Below, one piece after another: positions 23,596-34,380 of a stretch of 64,000 nt of DNA. The notes under the pieces are model-generated. The model did no database searches. It was not told the origin of the DNA and saw only the letters and a list, made by a program, of their open reading frames with translations. Numbering within the stretch: the stretch's first letter is position 1; every line of letters begins with the position of its first letter. The DNA lies in the NCBI GenBank assembly GCA_009760855.2, contig WPIO01000010.1, forward strand, positions 3,062,501 through 3,126,500. The letters are read 5' to 3'. The DNA comes from Cristatella mucedo. Lineage: Eukaryota > Bryozoa > Phylactolaemata > Cristatellidae. Position numbers and translations under genes: made by a program.

Positions 23596-25416
23596 GCGGA
23601 GAAAGACTCGGTCGCTACTCATTTTTTTGCGGAACACGCGTCCGTCTCTTAGTTGTTCGACTGGAGGCGGCCAGCCAAGCTCGGTTGAATTCCTCGCCGC
23701 GGGTAATTTGAGATAACTTACCACGCCGAGCGGTCGAGCCCAACCTCCGGCGGGCCTGAGCGACGGCGAAGATGTCAGCCGAAAGACTGGGAAAAGCCGC
23801 GGGCTTTCGCGGGCTTCCGCTAGGCGTGGGCTGCAAGTCGCCTTGAGCGAGAGCTGCAGCCGCAGCCGCCACCCAATGGCCACCGGACGCCGCTCGCTTG
23901 CCGTCGCCCCGAATTACCAGGCCGCCCTTCAGGGGCGAGCGGGCGAGAGCAACGCAGCGACGGCCGAGCGTCGGGCGCCGATAAGCGGAAGTCTGGAATT
24001 CGATGGCCGCGAAGTCGCACGGTGGCATGGGCCGCTCGCAAGGGCGAGCACCGAGCGCCCTTTTTTCGAACGGCGCGCCGCCCGATGGCTCAAACGCGAA
24101 GCCTTCGAAGCGGCCTCGAGTTGCAATCTCTCGCGGGCGCCGCCGGCGCTTAACGCGATCAAATTATGGTAGTAGCCGACCGCCGAGCATTTACACTCTA
24201 CCGGAAAGCGAGCGCAGCACTTGCGGCGCCGCCAAGAGAGCTGAGCAAACGGTAGCCGGCAGTGTCGGCTTGCGGCGGCCGTAAGCCGGAGACCTTTGGC
24301 GAAAGGATTTCGCGAATATACAAAGATGCCACGTCGATCTCGTCCGACTGCTGCGCCTTCTGCGCGCAGCGATTGTATTCCGAAACCCACACGCCTCCAC
24401 CCGCGGCGCTCGGCCGGCGCCCGCGACCCTAAGCCAGCAATGCACGGAACCGGCCTATTGTGTGTCAATTGGCCGCAAAATGTCAAACAAATATTTATAG
24501 TCATCGACATGGGTGCCGCCGAGCTTCCGATGCCCGCCGAGCAGATACGCTCATCCGAGGCGGCCTCGATTATGCAACGGGAAATTCGCAAGTTCACTCT
24601 ACTTCACTCGGCGAAGCAGCGGTGCGGTTCGGCCCCCCGCCCCGAGACCGCTGCGCCCCCCTGCCGCCGTACGTCGCTGTGGCCGTCGCCCTCCGTTGGA
24701 AATCCAATGCTGACCTGCCCGGCCCCACCCGCCCCAACCCATGGGGAGAACTGCTGCGCCTAAGGTGTCGCACACGATCGAGCTTCGGGTAGCAGCCCTG
24801 GCAGCGAGCGACTGCGAGAGAAAGAGAGCCCTCTTTCGGAGCCACTCGAGAGACCGTTTCAATTAAGGAAAATACACGCCGGCTGGCTCGCTGACTCGGT
24901 CGCGCTGGCGGCAAACCGTCGCGTTAGCCGGGCAGACAAACTGCGGTTTTCCTCTATTTGACGCTGCGCTGACGACGGTGTGTGTAAAAGTGATTATCGT
25001 GCATAAAGCAGCGTCAAGTATGTGTAGATGCGCTAGTCGGTAAGCTCCCAGTCGCCGTGTAGCTGCTCGTTAAAACGTGTGGCGCGGTCGCGCTTAATCG
25101 TATTCCAGCCTACCGCCTCGGCTTCGGCGGCGGCGGGGAGCCCAAGCTACGCTGACGACAATGCCCGCGGCCGAGCGCCGCCACCATCGAGGTGCGTAGG
25201 GTAGGGTGGCTCGTGCTGCGTTGCGGTCAGAATGGGCGTCCGGCTCGACCGCAAGCCTTCCTCGGCCGAGAACAGCCCTCGGCCCGAGCTGCGGTGGCCG
25301 GCCCGCAGCTGAGGCGGCTGAGAACCGTTCGATCCGCAGATTGGATCCTTGTCCTATAAGCGAGGGCTGCCGCCCGTCGCTCTCGAGCCTGCGAACCTCT
25401 CGCCAACGCGCCAGTG

Positions 25417-25452
<36 letters not shown>

Positions 25453-28400
25453 CAACCGACTGCCACAGACGGTCCGCCTCCAGGAGCGCAGATCGGCGAT
25501 TGCTATCTCTAGCCACGGCGACGCCCCGGCTCGCCGGCAGCCGCTGTCAAGCGCTCGTTAAGCAGCCGCAGGCTCGAGCCTGTGTATATCGCTGGTTGTC
25601 CGCTAAATATACTCGTAAATGCTGACACGAACCGCGAGACAAAAGAGGGGGCCGCAGACGCCCGACCAGTTCGGAGACGCGTCGCGACGACCAGTCGGGC
25701 AGGCGGCGCTGGCGGCCGGTGCACGACAACGACCCGACGCTGCCGCAGGGACTGTGCGCGAGACCGACTCTCGCCATTACCAAGACTCGCTCGCCCGCTC
25801 TCGGTAATGGCGCCAATGGCTTGGGTCTCTACGCTAGCCAGCTGCAAGGAGAGGGCGCTGGAGAAAGCGGCCACGACAGCTTCGGCGGCGCAGCGGCTCG
25901 CGAGCTCGCTCGAGCCGACGGCTGCCCAGCGGCCGAAGGCCAAGCAGCGGTCATCAAGCTCCAGGCATCTCGGCGGACCAGGGTCGGCCGAGCACTATTT
26001 CCTAAGCGGCCGCGGTCGCGCAGGTGCGTTCACTGGGGTGGGGGCTGGGGTGGTGGGCGAGCGGTGGTTTGGCGGCGGGCTGGCTGGCTTAGCCCGTGTT
26101 CTCCGACGACCCGATTGCCTTTCGGCGCAGCCGCCCGACGCCAGCGAATACGAAGCGCAGCGAAGCAGCGCCGGCCAGCCTGTGCCTCGCCGGCATTCCG
26201 CTCCCGGCTTAGCCTCGAGCACGCTTTCCGTTGCAGCAAAAGCAGCGAGCGACGGCAGAGTGTCGTCCATGACGCAGTATCGTCTCGGACAGGCGTGGAG
26301 CGCCGCCGTTACGCAGGCCAACAGCGGAGGCGAGACGTCGTCCTCGCATCGTCATCATCAGCCTCAGATGGCCGTTTACCCGTACGGACTGCAGGCGGCT
26401 GCGGCCGCGGCAGCCTACCGGCACTCGGCTGGCTCCCAGATGGCTGCCTCGTCGTGCGCCACGGCCGGCGTTGCAGCTGCTGCGTCGGCGGCGCTCTACG
26501 GCACCTGGTCGCCGCTGTCGTATCTCGCTTACTACGCCATGGCGGCCGGCCACGAAGCTGCGGCGGCTGCAGTTGCAGCCGCAGCGGCATCGTCATCGCC
26601 GTCGTCGCTCTACCGAGCTCGCGGCGGCGGAGGAGGAGGCGATAAACCGGTCCGACCGCAAGAAGGTTCGTTAGTGCGTAATCCTGTCGTCGTCGTCGCA
26701 ATGTACACGTGCATCGCAGTGGGCGAACACGGTCTCTCGCGCTCCCAGAATTAGGAGCCGCCGTCATCGAGCGGCGGCTGGGTTGCCGTAGCCACCGTTA
26801 GCCCCAAGCCGCAGGTAGTCCACCCGGGGTCTCTGCGCCGTGGCGGATTCGAGCAGAAAAGCAGCGCTTGTGCGGATAGCACCGAAATAAGAGTCACCAA
26901 ATGGTGTCGACCCAGCTGCTACCGTGCCCAGCCACCGTGCGCCACAACTTCCTGCCGCCACTCAAGGAAGCCGCTTGTCTTCTGTCGCGGCCACGGGCTG
27001 AAAGCTACCGCAGCGGGCTAGACCGCCGGCGGCCGGCTTTCCGCTTCCGGCGGCCGCCGCATAAGGAGAGCGGGCTCAAGCTTCGGTACGGGTTCTGCCA
27101 TTGATACGATTGAGCGCGACTAGTTAGCTAGCTGGCTAGCTAACCCTAAGTTCGCCACCCCTGACGGAGCCTGCGCCCTGCACCGCTAGCCACCGAGCCG
27201 CCGAGCTGAAATGTCCGTCCTGAACTTCGAGGATGTGCTACGGTCCAGAGACACCGACACCCAGCGAACAGTAGTATTGATATCGACATGGCCTGTCGGA
27301 GGTATACGGAAAAGAGCCGCACGTTGCGAAGTAGCGAGTTTGAATTAATTTTCATCGGTTCTACGTCCTCGAGTTACTTAAAATAATTACAATTTTTTTC
27401 TTATTCGCCGTGCCTTTTTGAAAATAATAGAGTTACTCGGATTAGCGAGATCGGGTGGACACGAATCGCCCGGCCTGGTTGCCGCGCCAGCTGCTTTGCT
27501 CATATGGCGAGCTCGTTGAGCGTCTCGACACGTGACTTCGCAGAGGCACGAAAACTAGTGCACACCGGCTTCGAGCTTTCCACCGCCAACGCCGAAGCAG
27601 CACAGCCCGGTTCGCTTCGGCTCGGTCTAGCCCTCATTGACCCATAAACTGACCTCGACGCTTGTAAGTGAGCTTCGCACTGGCGACTACCGAGACTCAC
27701 CAGCCGCGGCCACCGCCACGTTTTCGTCTTGCAGAAAGAGCGGCCAAGCACTGCAAGTTTGACTTCGCGCACCTGGCCGAAGCTGCCACTGCCGGCCTCG
27801 AGAAGGCCGAGAAAACCGCCGCCACCAGCCAAGAGGCCCGCGTGTTCAGCCATGCCTCGGCCGCTGCCGCGGCTGATGTCTCTGCCGCCCCCCTCGGGTG
27901 AGTGAGGTTGGCGCTGCATGACATTGGCCGAAGAGCGCTCGGTGATCCGTGGCTTCCGCCGGCATGCTACTGGAAGCTCGCCGAACGCTTCACAGCGGCT
28001 CGGCCCGTCTGGCAAGCATCGCACCTGATTCACCACATCTTGCGGTCAGAAGGCTGGTTGAAAAACGTTATTTCGAATCGTCGAGCGTTGCGACACGGCT
28101 TCATTTGCCCGTTGCAGATGCCCGCCTACCATGGGAACATCGAATGTCGGAAGCGCCGGTTCGCAGGACAAGAAACACCGAGGCCGCACAGTTAGGTAGT
28201 TACAGTGATTCCCACTACGCCTGCTTTCTCTCGGCAATCCCGCCACCTCGTCCAACGGTCTCTTCATCGCGGGATTTTGAGATGGCGACCGCCACGTGGC
28301 CGACTCGCCCCCAGGGTCGCGAGGTCACACTCGAGGTGCTGTGGGGTGGCCTCTGTCTGGGGAGGGCTTGAGGTCTTTATTTTTAGTTCAATTTTTTTTA

Positions 28401-31042
28401 TTAAAAACTGTGACGAGCGCTCGTAAGCTATACGGCCCCCCTCACCTCACCGCTGCAAACCGCTGCAGGGCCAAGAAGGAGTTTGTCTGCAAGTTCTGCA
28501 GCCGGCGCTTCACAAAGTCCTACAATCTGCTCATCCACGAGAGGACGCACACGGACGAGCGTCCGTACACGTGCGACGTGTGCAGGAAAGCGTTCCGCAG
28601 GCAAGACCATCTTCGAGATCACAGGTGAGCGGGAGCGCACCGTCGGAGCGGAGGACCGCCACCGACATTGCAGTGGCACTCTGCCTAGCCGCACACTCGG
28701 CGGGTGCGGGGTGCTTGCTTGCTTCCGGGTTCAAACGTACTGCTCCGAGGCTCTCAGATCCCGAGCGACGCTCCGCGTCGCCTCAGCCGCTCGGCAATGG
28801 GAGAGAGGGGCTCGAAGGCTCTTGGACGGACTTTTTTTGACGTTGCTCGGTGGCATTATTTTCAAGGTACATTCACTCTAAAGAAAAACCTTTCAAGTGC
28901 GGCCAGTGCGGCAAAGGCTTCTGCCAGTCGAGGACGCTGGCCGTTCACAGGACACTGCATCTGCAGGTGCGTGAGAGTGAGTGAGAGCTCGCTCGCCGCC
29001 GCCACAGTCGTCGCCACCGCATGTCCTTCCCGCTCGCTAGCAGCCAACGCCGCCTGCCTCCACTACCGCTGCTCCTGCGGTGCTGGCCGTGGGCTGTACC
29101 AACGCGCTTCAGGCATCAGCTGTTCATAATGGCCGCCGACGGCTGGCGGACGTTGTACAAATTTGCACTCATAGCTTGTACGTTCGTACTCGGGGGGGGG
29201 GGGTTCGATGCGACGCGATTTCCGCTCGATTAGTGCATCCGAGCGATCGGCGGCCATGCTCACTCGCTCGCTCGCTTGGCTGATGGGGTTCGCTGCAGGG
29301 AACGAGCGAGCCGTAGGAGAGCGCTCACGCACTGGGCCACCCAGGCCTTGCTGTCCCACGCCGGCGTCCCATGACGGCGACTGCCCGCTACTGACAACTA
29401 TTCACCTGCTGCTGACTATGGCTCATCCTTTTCAGCGGTCCTGAGCTGCTACTTCCATGCTACTCACTATCTCAACTGCTCTCCTGACTCGGCTACGCTT
29501 TCCACTGTCTCTTTGTTTCGTGAGGTGAATTCTGTTGGCTACCAAATGCGTACCTAAAGCCGCTTAGGCTGTGAGTTCGATACAAAACTCTCCTGTCCTG
29601 TGCAACACCCACATAGTCTTTGTGGAGTTACAGCCTGAGATACACGATATTACTGACCAGCGGTCAAGCGCCAGTCCCGGGAGGAAGGGGGCCGCTCGCA
29701 TGAGCCTCACAATCGACAACTCGGACAGTCGTGGCCGAACCCCGACGCCGACCCCAGAAAACGATTGCCTCGTGCTAGTCGTTCACTTCCGCTTTCCGAA
29801 GGCCTCCGCCCGATCCGCAGGTGCCACTGTTCCACCCGCCCTCATTTCTCGCCGGACGGCGCTTCGCTTACACTGTCTCAATTTCCCAACGGACGGCGAA
29901 GCTGGCTCTTTCGCGAGCCTGGAAGGGCGATGACCGCCGTCCACCTGAGCGACGGTCAGCGTTCGGTCCGCTGTCGAGCAGCGGGAGCGACGACGAGGGG
30001 TGCCGATTCGTGCAGTAGTCGGCCGGCGTTTGCGCTAGGGGGCGTGGCTCGCGCTCCCCGAGCGGCGGTGCCTCCCTTGCCCTCGTCGGCGTAATCCGAT
30101 GGACGGAATTATCCAGCCGGCCGACGGAAGGAGGCCTGATGCCCGAGCGCGAAAACCAACACGGTCCCCAGCGGCATTCCGGCAGCCGCCATAACGTTAA
30201 CTTCTGCCGCCATAATGTTAAGTTCCGCCGCCAGCGCGATAGCTGCTCGACAACTCGATCCGGTGACCCTGCAAATGAGAGCACGCTGTCGGTAATCCGA
30301 CGCTCAAGCGGCTGGCAGCTCAGCACCGAATGACAAAGCAATTACTGGTCCGCAGGACCGACGTCGGTACATGGGGCGGCGCTGCGACCGCACCGAACGG
30401 TCACTGGGTGCCGCGCATGGCGGCTTCGTAGCGGGCGGCAGGTGCCCGACGCTGACCGCGTCGCGTGCGACCGCTCAAAATACCGACGTGCTAAATTGTC
30501 GCGGCACCCTAACGAGCCGGCGGCCGCTCCGTCGGGTCGGGCGACCCGCTCCGTCGGGTCGGTTCCGCTTCGGCTCCGCCGAGACGCTCTGGCTGATTTC
30601 GTCGTCCGACACGCACACGCGGTTTTGGTCGACCCCTCGAGCCACAGCATATCCTAATTGAGCACGTCTTCCGCTTGACGCGATAACGCTGCAGGACTCG
30701 CCGCACAAGTGTCCGACGTGCAGCCGGACGTTTAATCAGAGGAGCAACCTGAAGACGCACCTACTGACGCACACCGACATCAAGCCGTACAACTGCGCGA
30801 GCTGCTTGAAAGTGTTTCGACGCAATTGCGACCTTCGGCGGCACAGCCTCACGCATGCGCTCTCGGCACCAGACGCCCACTCTTTTTCGGCGCGCTCACC
30901 GGCTGAGCGCCCTTCCGACGCCGCCGATGCCGCCGTCATCCCCGGCGGCGACGGCGACGTGAGCGATGACATCGACGTCGGCCTCGCTAGCGGTGCTCTG
31001 ACGTCCCGGCGAGTGCTGAGCGCGACGGGCATTGCTCTTTGA
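20298..31042 (+). CDS. osr: Odd-skipped-related zinc-finger transcription factor, six-exon model
   Basis: Joined exons 20298-20400, 26237-26665, 27735-27897, 28469-28624, 28867-28966 and 30695-31042 give one frame of 1299 nt (432 aa plus stop). All five junctions agree in phase (1,1,2,2,0). Seen in order: a SNAG-like start (residues 1-8), a Gln/Ala/Gly-rich region (about 46-176), the block [11 protein letters not shown] (186-196), five C2H2 fingers (237-259, 265-287, 293-315, 321-343, 349-371) and an acidic, Ala/Asp-rich tail ending at 432. The finger sequences and linkers (HTDERPY, HSKEKPF, HTDIKPY) are diagnostic of the Odd/Bob/Sob/Bowl/Osr family. Family members are nuclear DNA-binding regulators of gut, joint, kidney or segment patterning. 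Five fingers matches fly Sob/Bowl rather than three-finger vertebrate forms. The finger part is near certain. Linking the SNAG exon across a 5.8-kb intron is inference; an alternative start is an ATG at 25807 with a good Kozak context, in frame with exon 2 (541 aa). Confidence 0.85.
21413..21580 (+). mobile_element. SINE type 2 in osr intron 1
   Basis: A box ctaagtggttaggtactcg, B box gggttcgagtcctgc, a small hairpin gcagcagacaat/attgtctgctgc, then gatagccgcgaaggctcttc and ggctgttgtatcagctaa. No acceptor stem, so not a functional tRNA gene. Confidence 0.8.
22070..22195. repeat. Tandem repeat, 43-bp unit x3
   Basis: Three consecutive units beginning gacatgtgtgagcagcttcc (22070, 22113, 22156) with a few substitutions. 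The third is truncated. Confidence 0.9.
23222..23592. repeat. Composite (GA)n microsatellite in osr intron 1
   Basis: Two main GA blocks (about 23222-23460 and 23549-23592) with GCAGAGA interruptions, separated by GA-poor sequence. Confidence 0.95.
25421..25450. repeat. (CTG)n trinucleotide run
   Basis: Ten consecutive gct units. Confidence 0.97.
26237..26665 (+). CDS. osr: osr exon 2: Ala/Gly-rich N-terminal region
   Basis: The frame contains [12 protein letters not shown], then MAVYPYGLQ followed by runs of Ala, a [13 protein letters not shown] stretch, more Ala, Ser and a six-Gly run, ending DKPVRPQE. Codon third positions are mostly G or C. The donor at 26666 (AAG|gttcgt) is non-optimal at +3, but its phase (1 base over) exactly fits the next exon. 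The 5' limit is the weak point: the frame stays open upstream to at least 25807, where an ATG with G at -3 and G at +4 could be a genuine start, so 25807-26236 may also be coding. The Ala-rich content is typical of transcription-factor linkers and carries no recognisable domain. Confidence 0.7.
27735..27897 (+). CDS. osr: osr exon 3: conserved FDFAHLA block
   Basis: A strong acceptor (tttcgtcttgcag) and donor (gtgagtgag) bound 163 nt encoding [21 protein letters not shown] and a Ser/Ala-rich remainder. The FDFA-LA-AAT block is a conserved element shortly before the fingers in Odd-skipped/Osr proteins, which ties this exon to the gene independently of splice phase. It receives one base from exon 2 and passes two bases (GG) to exon 4, completing a Gly codon before AKKEFVC. 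Confidence 0.85.
28469..28624 (+). CDS. osr: osr exon 4: zinc fingers 1 and 2
   Basis: Acceptor cgctgcag and donor AG|gtgagc bound AKKEFVC...DHLRDH. Finger 1 is C-X2-C (CKFC) with HERTH. Finger 2 has C-X2-C (CDVC), and the intron falls between its two histidine ligands (DHR|YIH). The residues [14 protein letters not shown] and [11 protein letters not shown] are the most family-specific part of Odd-skipped proteins and identify the gene. Confidence 0.96.
28867..28966 (+). CDS. osr: osr exon 5: end of finger 2 and finger 3
   Basis: This exon completes finger 2 (YIH), then SKEKPF and finger 3 (C-X2-[17 protein letters not shown]). The acceptor is ttattttcaag and the donor CAG|gtgcgt, phase 0. 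It is 100 nt, with a 242-base intron before it. [16 protein letters not shown] is the Odd/Osr third-finger signature. Confidence 0.95.
29385..29660 (+). mobile_element. LINE B, 3' fragment in osr intron 5
   Basis: ctgctacttccatgctactc and gttggctaccaaatgcgtac, then the LINE B end tttgtggagttacag, matching 10400-10620. Confidence 0.85.
30695..31042 (+). CDS. osr: osr exon 6: fingers 4 and 5, C-terminus and stop
   Basis: After acceptor aacgctgcag the exon reads DSPHKCPTC, finger 4 ([14 protein letters not shown]), TDIKPY, finger 5 ([14 protein letters not shown]) and a 61-residue tail with an acidic [12 protein letters not shown] patch, ending in a TGA at 31040-31042. Fingers 4 and 5 correspond to the extra fingers of Sob/Bowl-type members. 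The preceding 1.7-kb intron holds a LINE B fragment (about 29385-29660). Confidence 0.95.
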   Translation, partial: DSPHKCPTCSRTFNQRSNLKTHLLTHTDIKPYNCASCLKVFRRNCDLRRHSLTHALSAPDAHSFSARSPAERPSDAADAAVIPGGDGDVSDDIDVGLASGALTSRRVLSATGIAL

Positions 31043-31775
31043 GCTCGGCTGTCGAGCGGCAGGAAGCCGCCGGCCGGCCATTGGGACCGCTCGGCAGTTG
31101 ACGGTCCGGTCCGTCGCCGACCGGAGCCGGCTGACTGAGACGCTCCGAGCAACCGGCGCTGGAGGAGCGCCATGGCGAGAGGCAGTGACGGCAAGAGAGA
31201 GAGGGAGAGAGAGAGCTGGGGCGAACGAACGGCGGCGGCTCGCTGTGCGGTGCGCTCGCTCTCATTCGCGCCCAGTCAGCTCCTCTCGCCGCCAGATCTG
31301 AGCTGTAGCTGCTGGCCATTCTCTTTAACTGAGCGTCTCACCCCCCCCCCCAGCAAGACTATCGGCAATCGTGGGCAGTGCGGTCCGAGCGATGCGCGTG
31401 CAAGGTCGCTCGCCTGTCGCTCGGATCTGCTGTATTCTGTTTCCTTTTTACGAGATTTTTATAAGTCAACGTAGACTTAAGTTAGCGATTCGACATTGTT
31501 CCGTAGACGTCTCTGTGGAATCTCTGCTGTACGCCAGCCGCTTTGCAAGTATTCTCGCTCGCCCGCCGTAGCGAGAATTCTCGCTCGCCCGGCAAAAATT
31601 CCCTTCGAGGATCTGCACTCTCTCTTTCTTTCACGCAGTTGATGCTGCGAACGACTCCGCGAAGCCGCTGGGCAGTCATTGGCGACACCAGCCAGGTGGC
31701 TGCTAGACGCGGGTCAACCACAGCAGCTGCAGCGAGCCTTCGGCGACTGGTCCCGCCGCACGAACTGGTCCCGCC

Positions 31776-31803
31776 GCACTTCCGGGCGAGCGCCCGGAAG
31801 TGC
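31776..31803. repeat. Perfect 13-bp palindrome with 2-base loop
   Basis: gcacttccgggcg, then ag, then its exact complement. In RNA this would form a very stable hairpin just before the candidate poly(A) signal of osr. Confidence 0.85.
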
Positions 31804-31818
31804 TTGTCACTGCCAATC

Positions 31819-31824
31819 AATAAA
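31819..31824 (+). promoter_or_regulatory. Candidate polyadenylation signal of osr
   Basis: AATAAA lies 777 bases after the osr stop codon, 15 bases beyond a perfect 13-bp hairpin. A second AATAAA is at about 32038. Choice between them cannot be made from sequence. Confidence 0.4.
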
Positions 31825-34246
31825 GCTTCGAGCTTCGTGCGTGGTTTGATCACATCTTCGAGCTCGTTGGCGAGCCGAGGAGATCGGCGCCCGATCGCCA
31901 GCACGACGCCAGACAGCGAGACGTCAGCATCGCGTTCACTTTAAGATGAGTGCGACTCCGGCGTCTGTCCGGCGGTATAAGTTTCTCTGAAAGCCGGGCT
32001 TGTCACTGGGAAGAGCGGCTCATCGAGAACAGTCGTCAATAAATCGAATCACGGCCCTCGCGAGCTTGCCTCGATCTTCGGAAATGATCGGCTGTTTTCG
32101 GTCTTCGATGCGAAATCAAGGTGTAAACACGTGAAAACCGATAGTTGTTATAAAAAAAACGTAGGTCGTTGCGTGTACAGAAAGGCCTCGCCATCAGGCC
32201 TGAATACAAGGAGGGCAGCAAACATTTTTAGTTGAGCGGCGAATATTCGCGACGGACTGGGTTGTTGGACCATGCGCTTGACTGAGTTGGATCTCGAGCG
32301 TACCGAAGCTTATTCACACGTCACACATACACACACTCGTGCTCACCTGAGCACTAATTGTGTTAGTGCATGTGAACGAATATTAATGCACACATATATA
32401 CAAAAAGGGCGTAAATGCATGAAATTTTACATATCTGCATACGTATGTGTAGTTTGAAGACTGGACAGCTGCATTTGGAGGCGTACAACATGCACCCGCG
32501 TTGGGTACCTGTCTGTATAAGTATCGCTGGTACAGACTATACAGACGCGAGTGTGCGTGTCCAAGCAAGTGCAAGCGTAAGTCCAAGTGCAAGCGTACAT
32601 TAATCGAGTGGTGACGGCCACATGACTTACATTCGGAGCACATAGACGACCGCTATAACACCGTGGACGCCTTACCGAGGGTATGACCTTGACCGTGCTC
32701 TGCACAGGCATCGCTCTCGGGTGGTCGCAGCCCCTTAGCTCGAAAAAGCCAGCAGGCCCACGCCCATAGGCCGCGGTATCACTGTAGTCCGTGGGAATTC
32801 GACAACGTAATAGGTAGGAAGACAATTGTCAATCCTTTGCTGCTATTCATTAGGAAAAATCTCGCATTCGGGGTAGAGTATGCTGGGATAGCTGACGGTA
32901 CAGCTTTCTGTTGCCTATTAGCAATCTGAGTGTCGCTCGTCAAGGTATCGCCTCTGTGGATTCGCTTCGCTGAGTCACCGCAGAATTGCACTTATATTAC
33001 ACGTCACCCCGGAAGTACTTGTCGCCATCTTGCCGCATGATGGAAGGACGGATAGTCTTTCTCGCTTTGGACCGCGAAAGACCCCTAGTTTACGCTCGAC
33101 CGCGAGCGTAGCCACGACTGTGCCCAGGAGGGCCAGACCTTGACCTTTACGGAAGCACCCAGTCAAAGCAAAGTCTAGTGGTGGTCACCACTACCCGGCA
33201 CACCCCTCTAGGTAGGTCCCGAGCGTGCAGTCCGTTGGCCATACTTCCTTTCGCCGACGTTTGGGACCTAGACCACCAGAGATGCGGTTCATCGAGAGAC
33301 ATCGGGGTCGGTCGAGGCCCACTCTCTCGCGACCGATCCTTTGAATTCTGGGCAACCCATTTTGTAGACTCTTGGCTTCCACTCATAGAGACACTTCCGC
33401 TCTAGATTAAAAATCGAAAGCTACTTCCGCATTGGACGAATTCGAAAGCTACTTCTGCACAGGATAAACTTGAATGCCGCTTTTTCTCTGGATGAAAACA
33501 AAAGCTACTTCCTCACTGCGTGAAACCTAAAGCTACTTCATCACTGGGTGAATTCAATGGTGCCATAGCTGAACTGTTTACGCGTGACGAATATCCACTT
33601 CTTAATTTCTTCTACAGAGACGCCTTGCGTATGGTTTGCCAGCTTGCATGCGTTGCTCTTCAGAGCCTCGGTAGAGCTGCAGCCGCACGTAATTCTTCGA
33701 TTAAAGGCCGATTATACCGCCTTGATGGTCGCAAAGCGCCCGGCTGCCGGTCTGCAGTGCACTTCCAGGGCACTTTGACGAGCTTTAATGGCCATTCGCT
33801 CGTTGTCACACCGCCACTCGCTAAGCTCATAGATTGTCTCGCTTTGGCTTTGTTAGCGTAGCTCTCCTTTCGGCGTGCGGACAGTCGTCGCTGCCACTGG
33901 GGGACGACGCGGTTTGGATGCCCTCACCGCCGGCACACCTCGCTGAACCACCAATGAGCACTTCACTCGCTCTTGCATATGAGTTCGTGGATCACCCCGG
34001 CACTTCTCAACATTAATCAGCGGTGCCCATTTTTGCAGCATCAAATTACGTAGGCTGAGCAGAGAGATTGCGTTTGTTTGAACTTGATATGAGAGTTATT
34101 TCGAGACGGCTAGCACTCGGGGAGAAATAGCGCGCTGATTGTTTATCCGGTAACGGAGCGAATCTGCTTCGGCCCACGATTCGCTTTCATTAGGACCGTT
34201 GAGAATTTTTCAGGGAGAGAGAAGAACGTTAATAATTCCGAAAACT
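31825..34246. other. No gene recognised
   Basis: Composition falls back to average after about 32.2 kb. A degenerate 28-bp tandem repeat lies at 33412-33555. Short open frames match nothing known. Confidence 0.5.
33412..33555. repeat. Degenerate tandem repeat, about 28 bp x5
   Basis: Five successive versions of aaagctacttccgcactgg, each ending in a gatgaa/gacgaat-like segment; one unit is more divergent. Confidence 0.75.
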
Positions 34247-34278
34247 CAAGCTTGAATAAGCAAACGCGGGCCAGATGG

Positions 34279-34281
34279 GAA

Positions 34282-34313
<32 letters not shown>

Positions 34314-34325
34314 GGAGAGAGAGAG
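34279..34325. repeat. (GA)n microsatellite
   Basis: GA tract next to the LINE A 3' end. Confidence 0.95.
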
Positions 34326-34380
34326 ATTTAGTGAGTGAAAGAGACAGCGAGAGACTGCAAAACAGAGAAAGAGAAAGATA

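Noticed and set aside
26024-26130. A 107-base intron inside the osr exon 2 frame
   Set aside because: The donor and acceptor look plausible, but the phases do not join the exon 2 frame upstream and downstream. It is kept only as an unresolved alternative.
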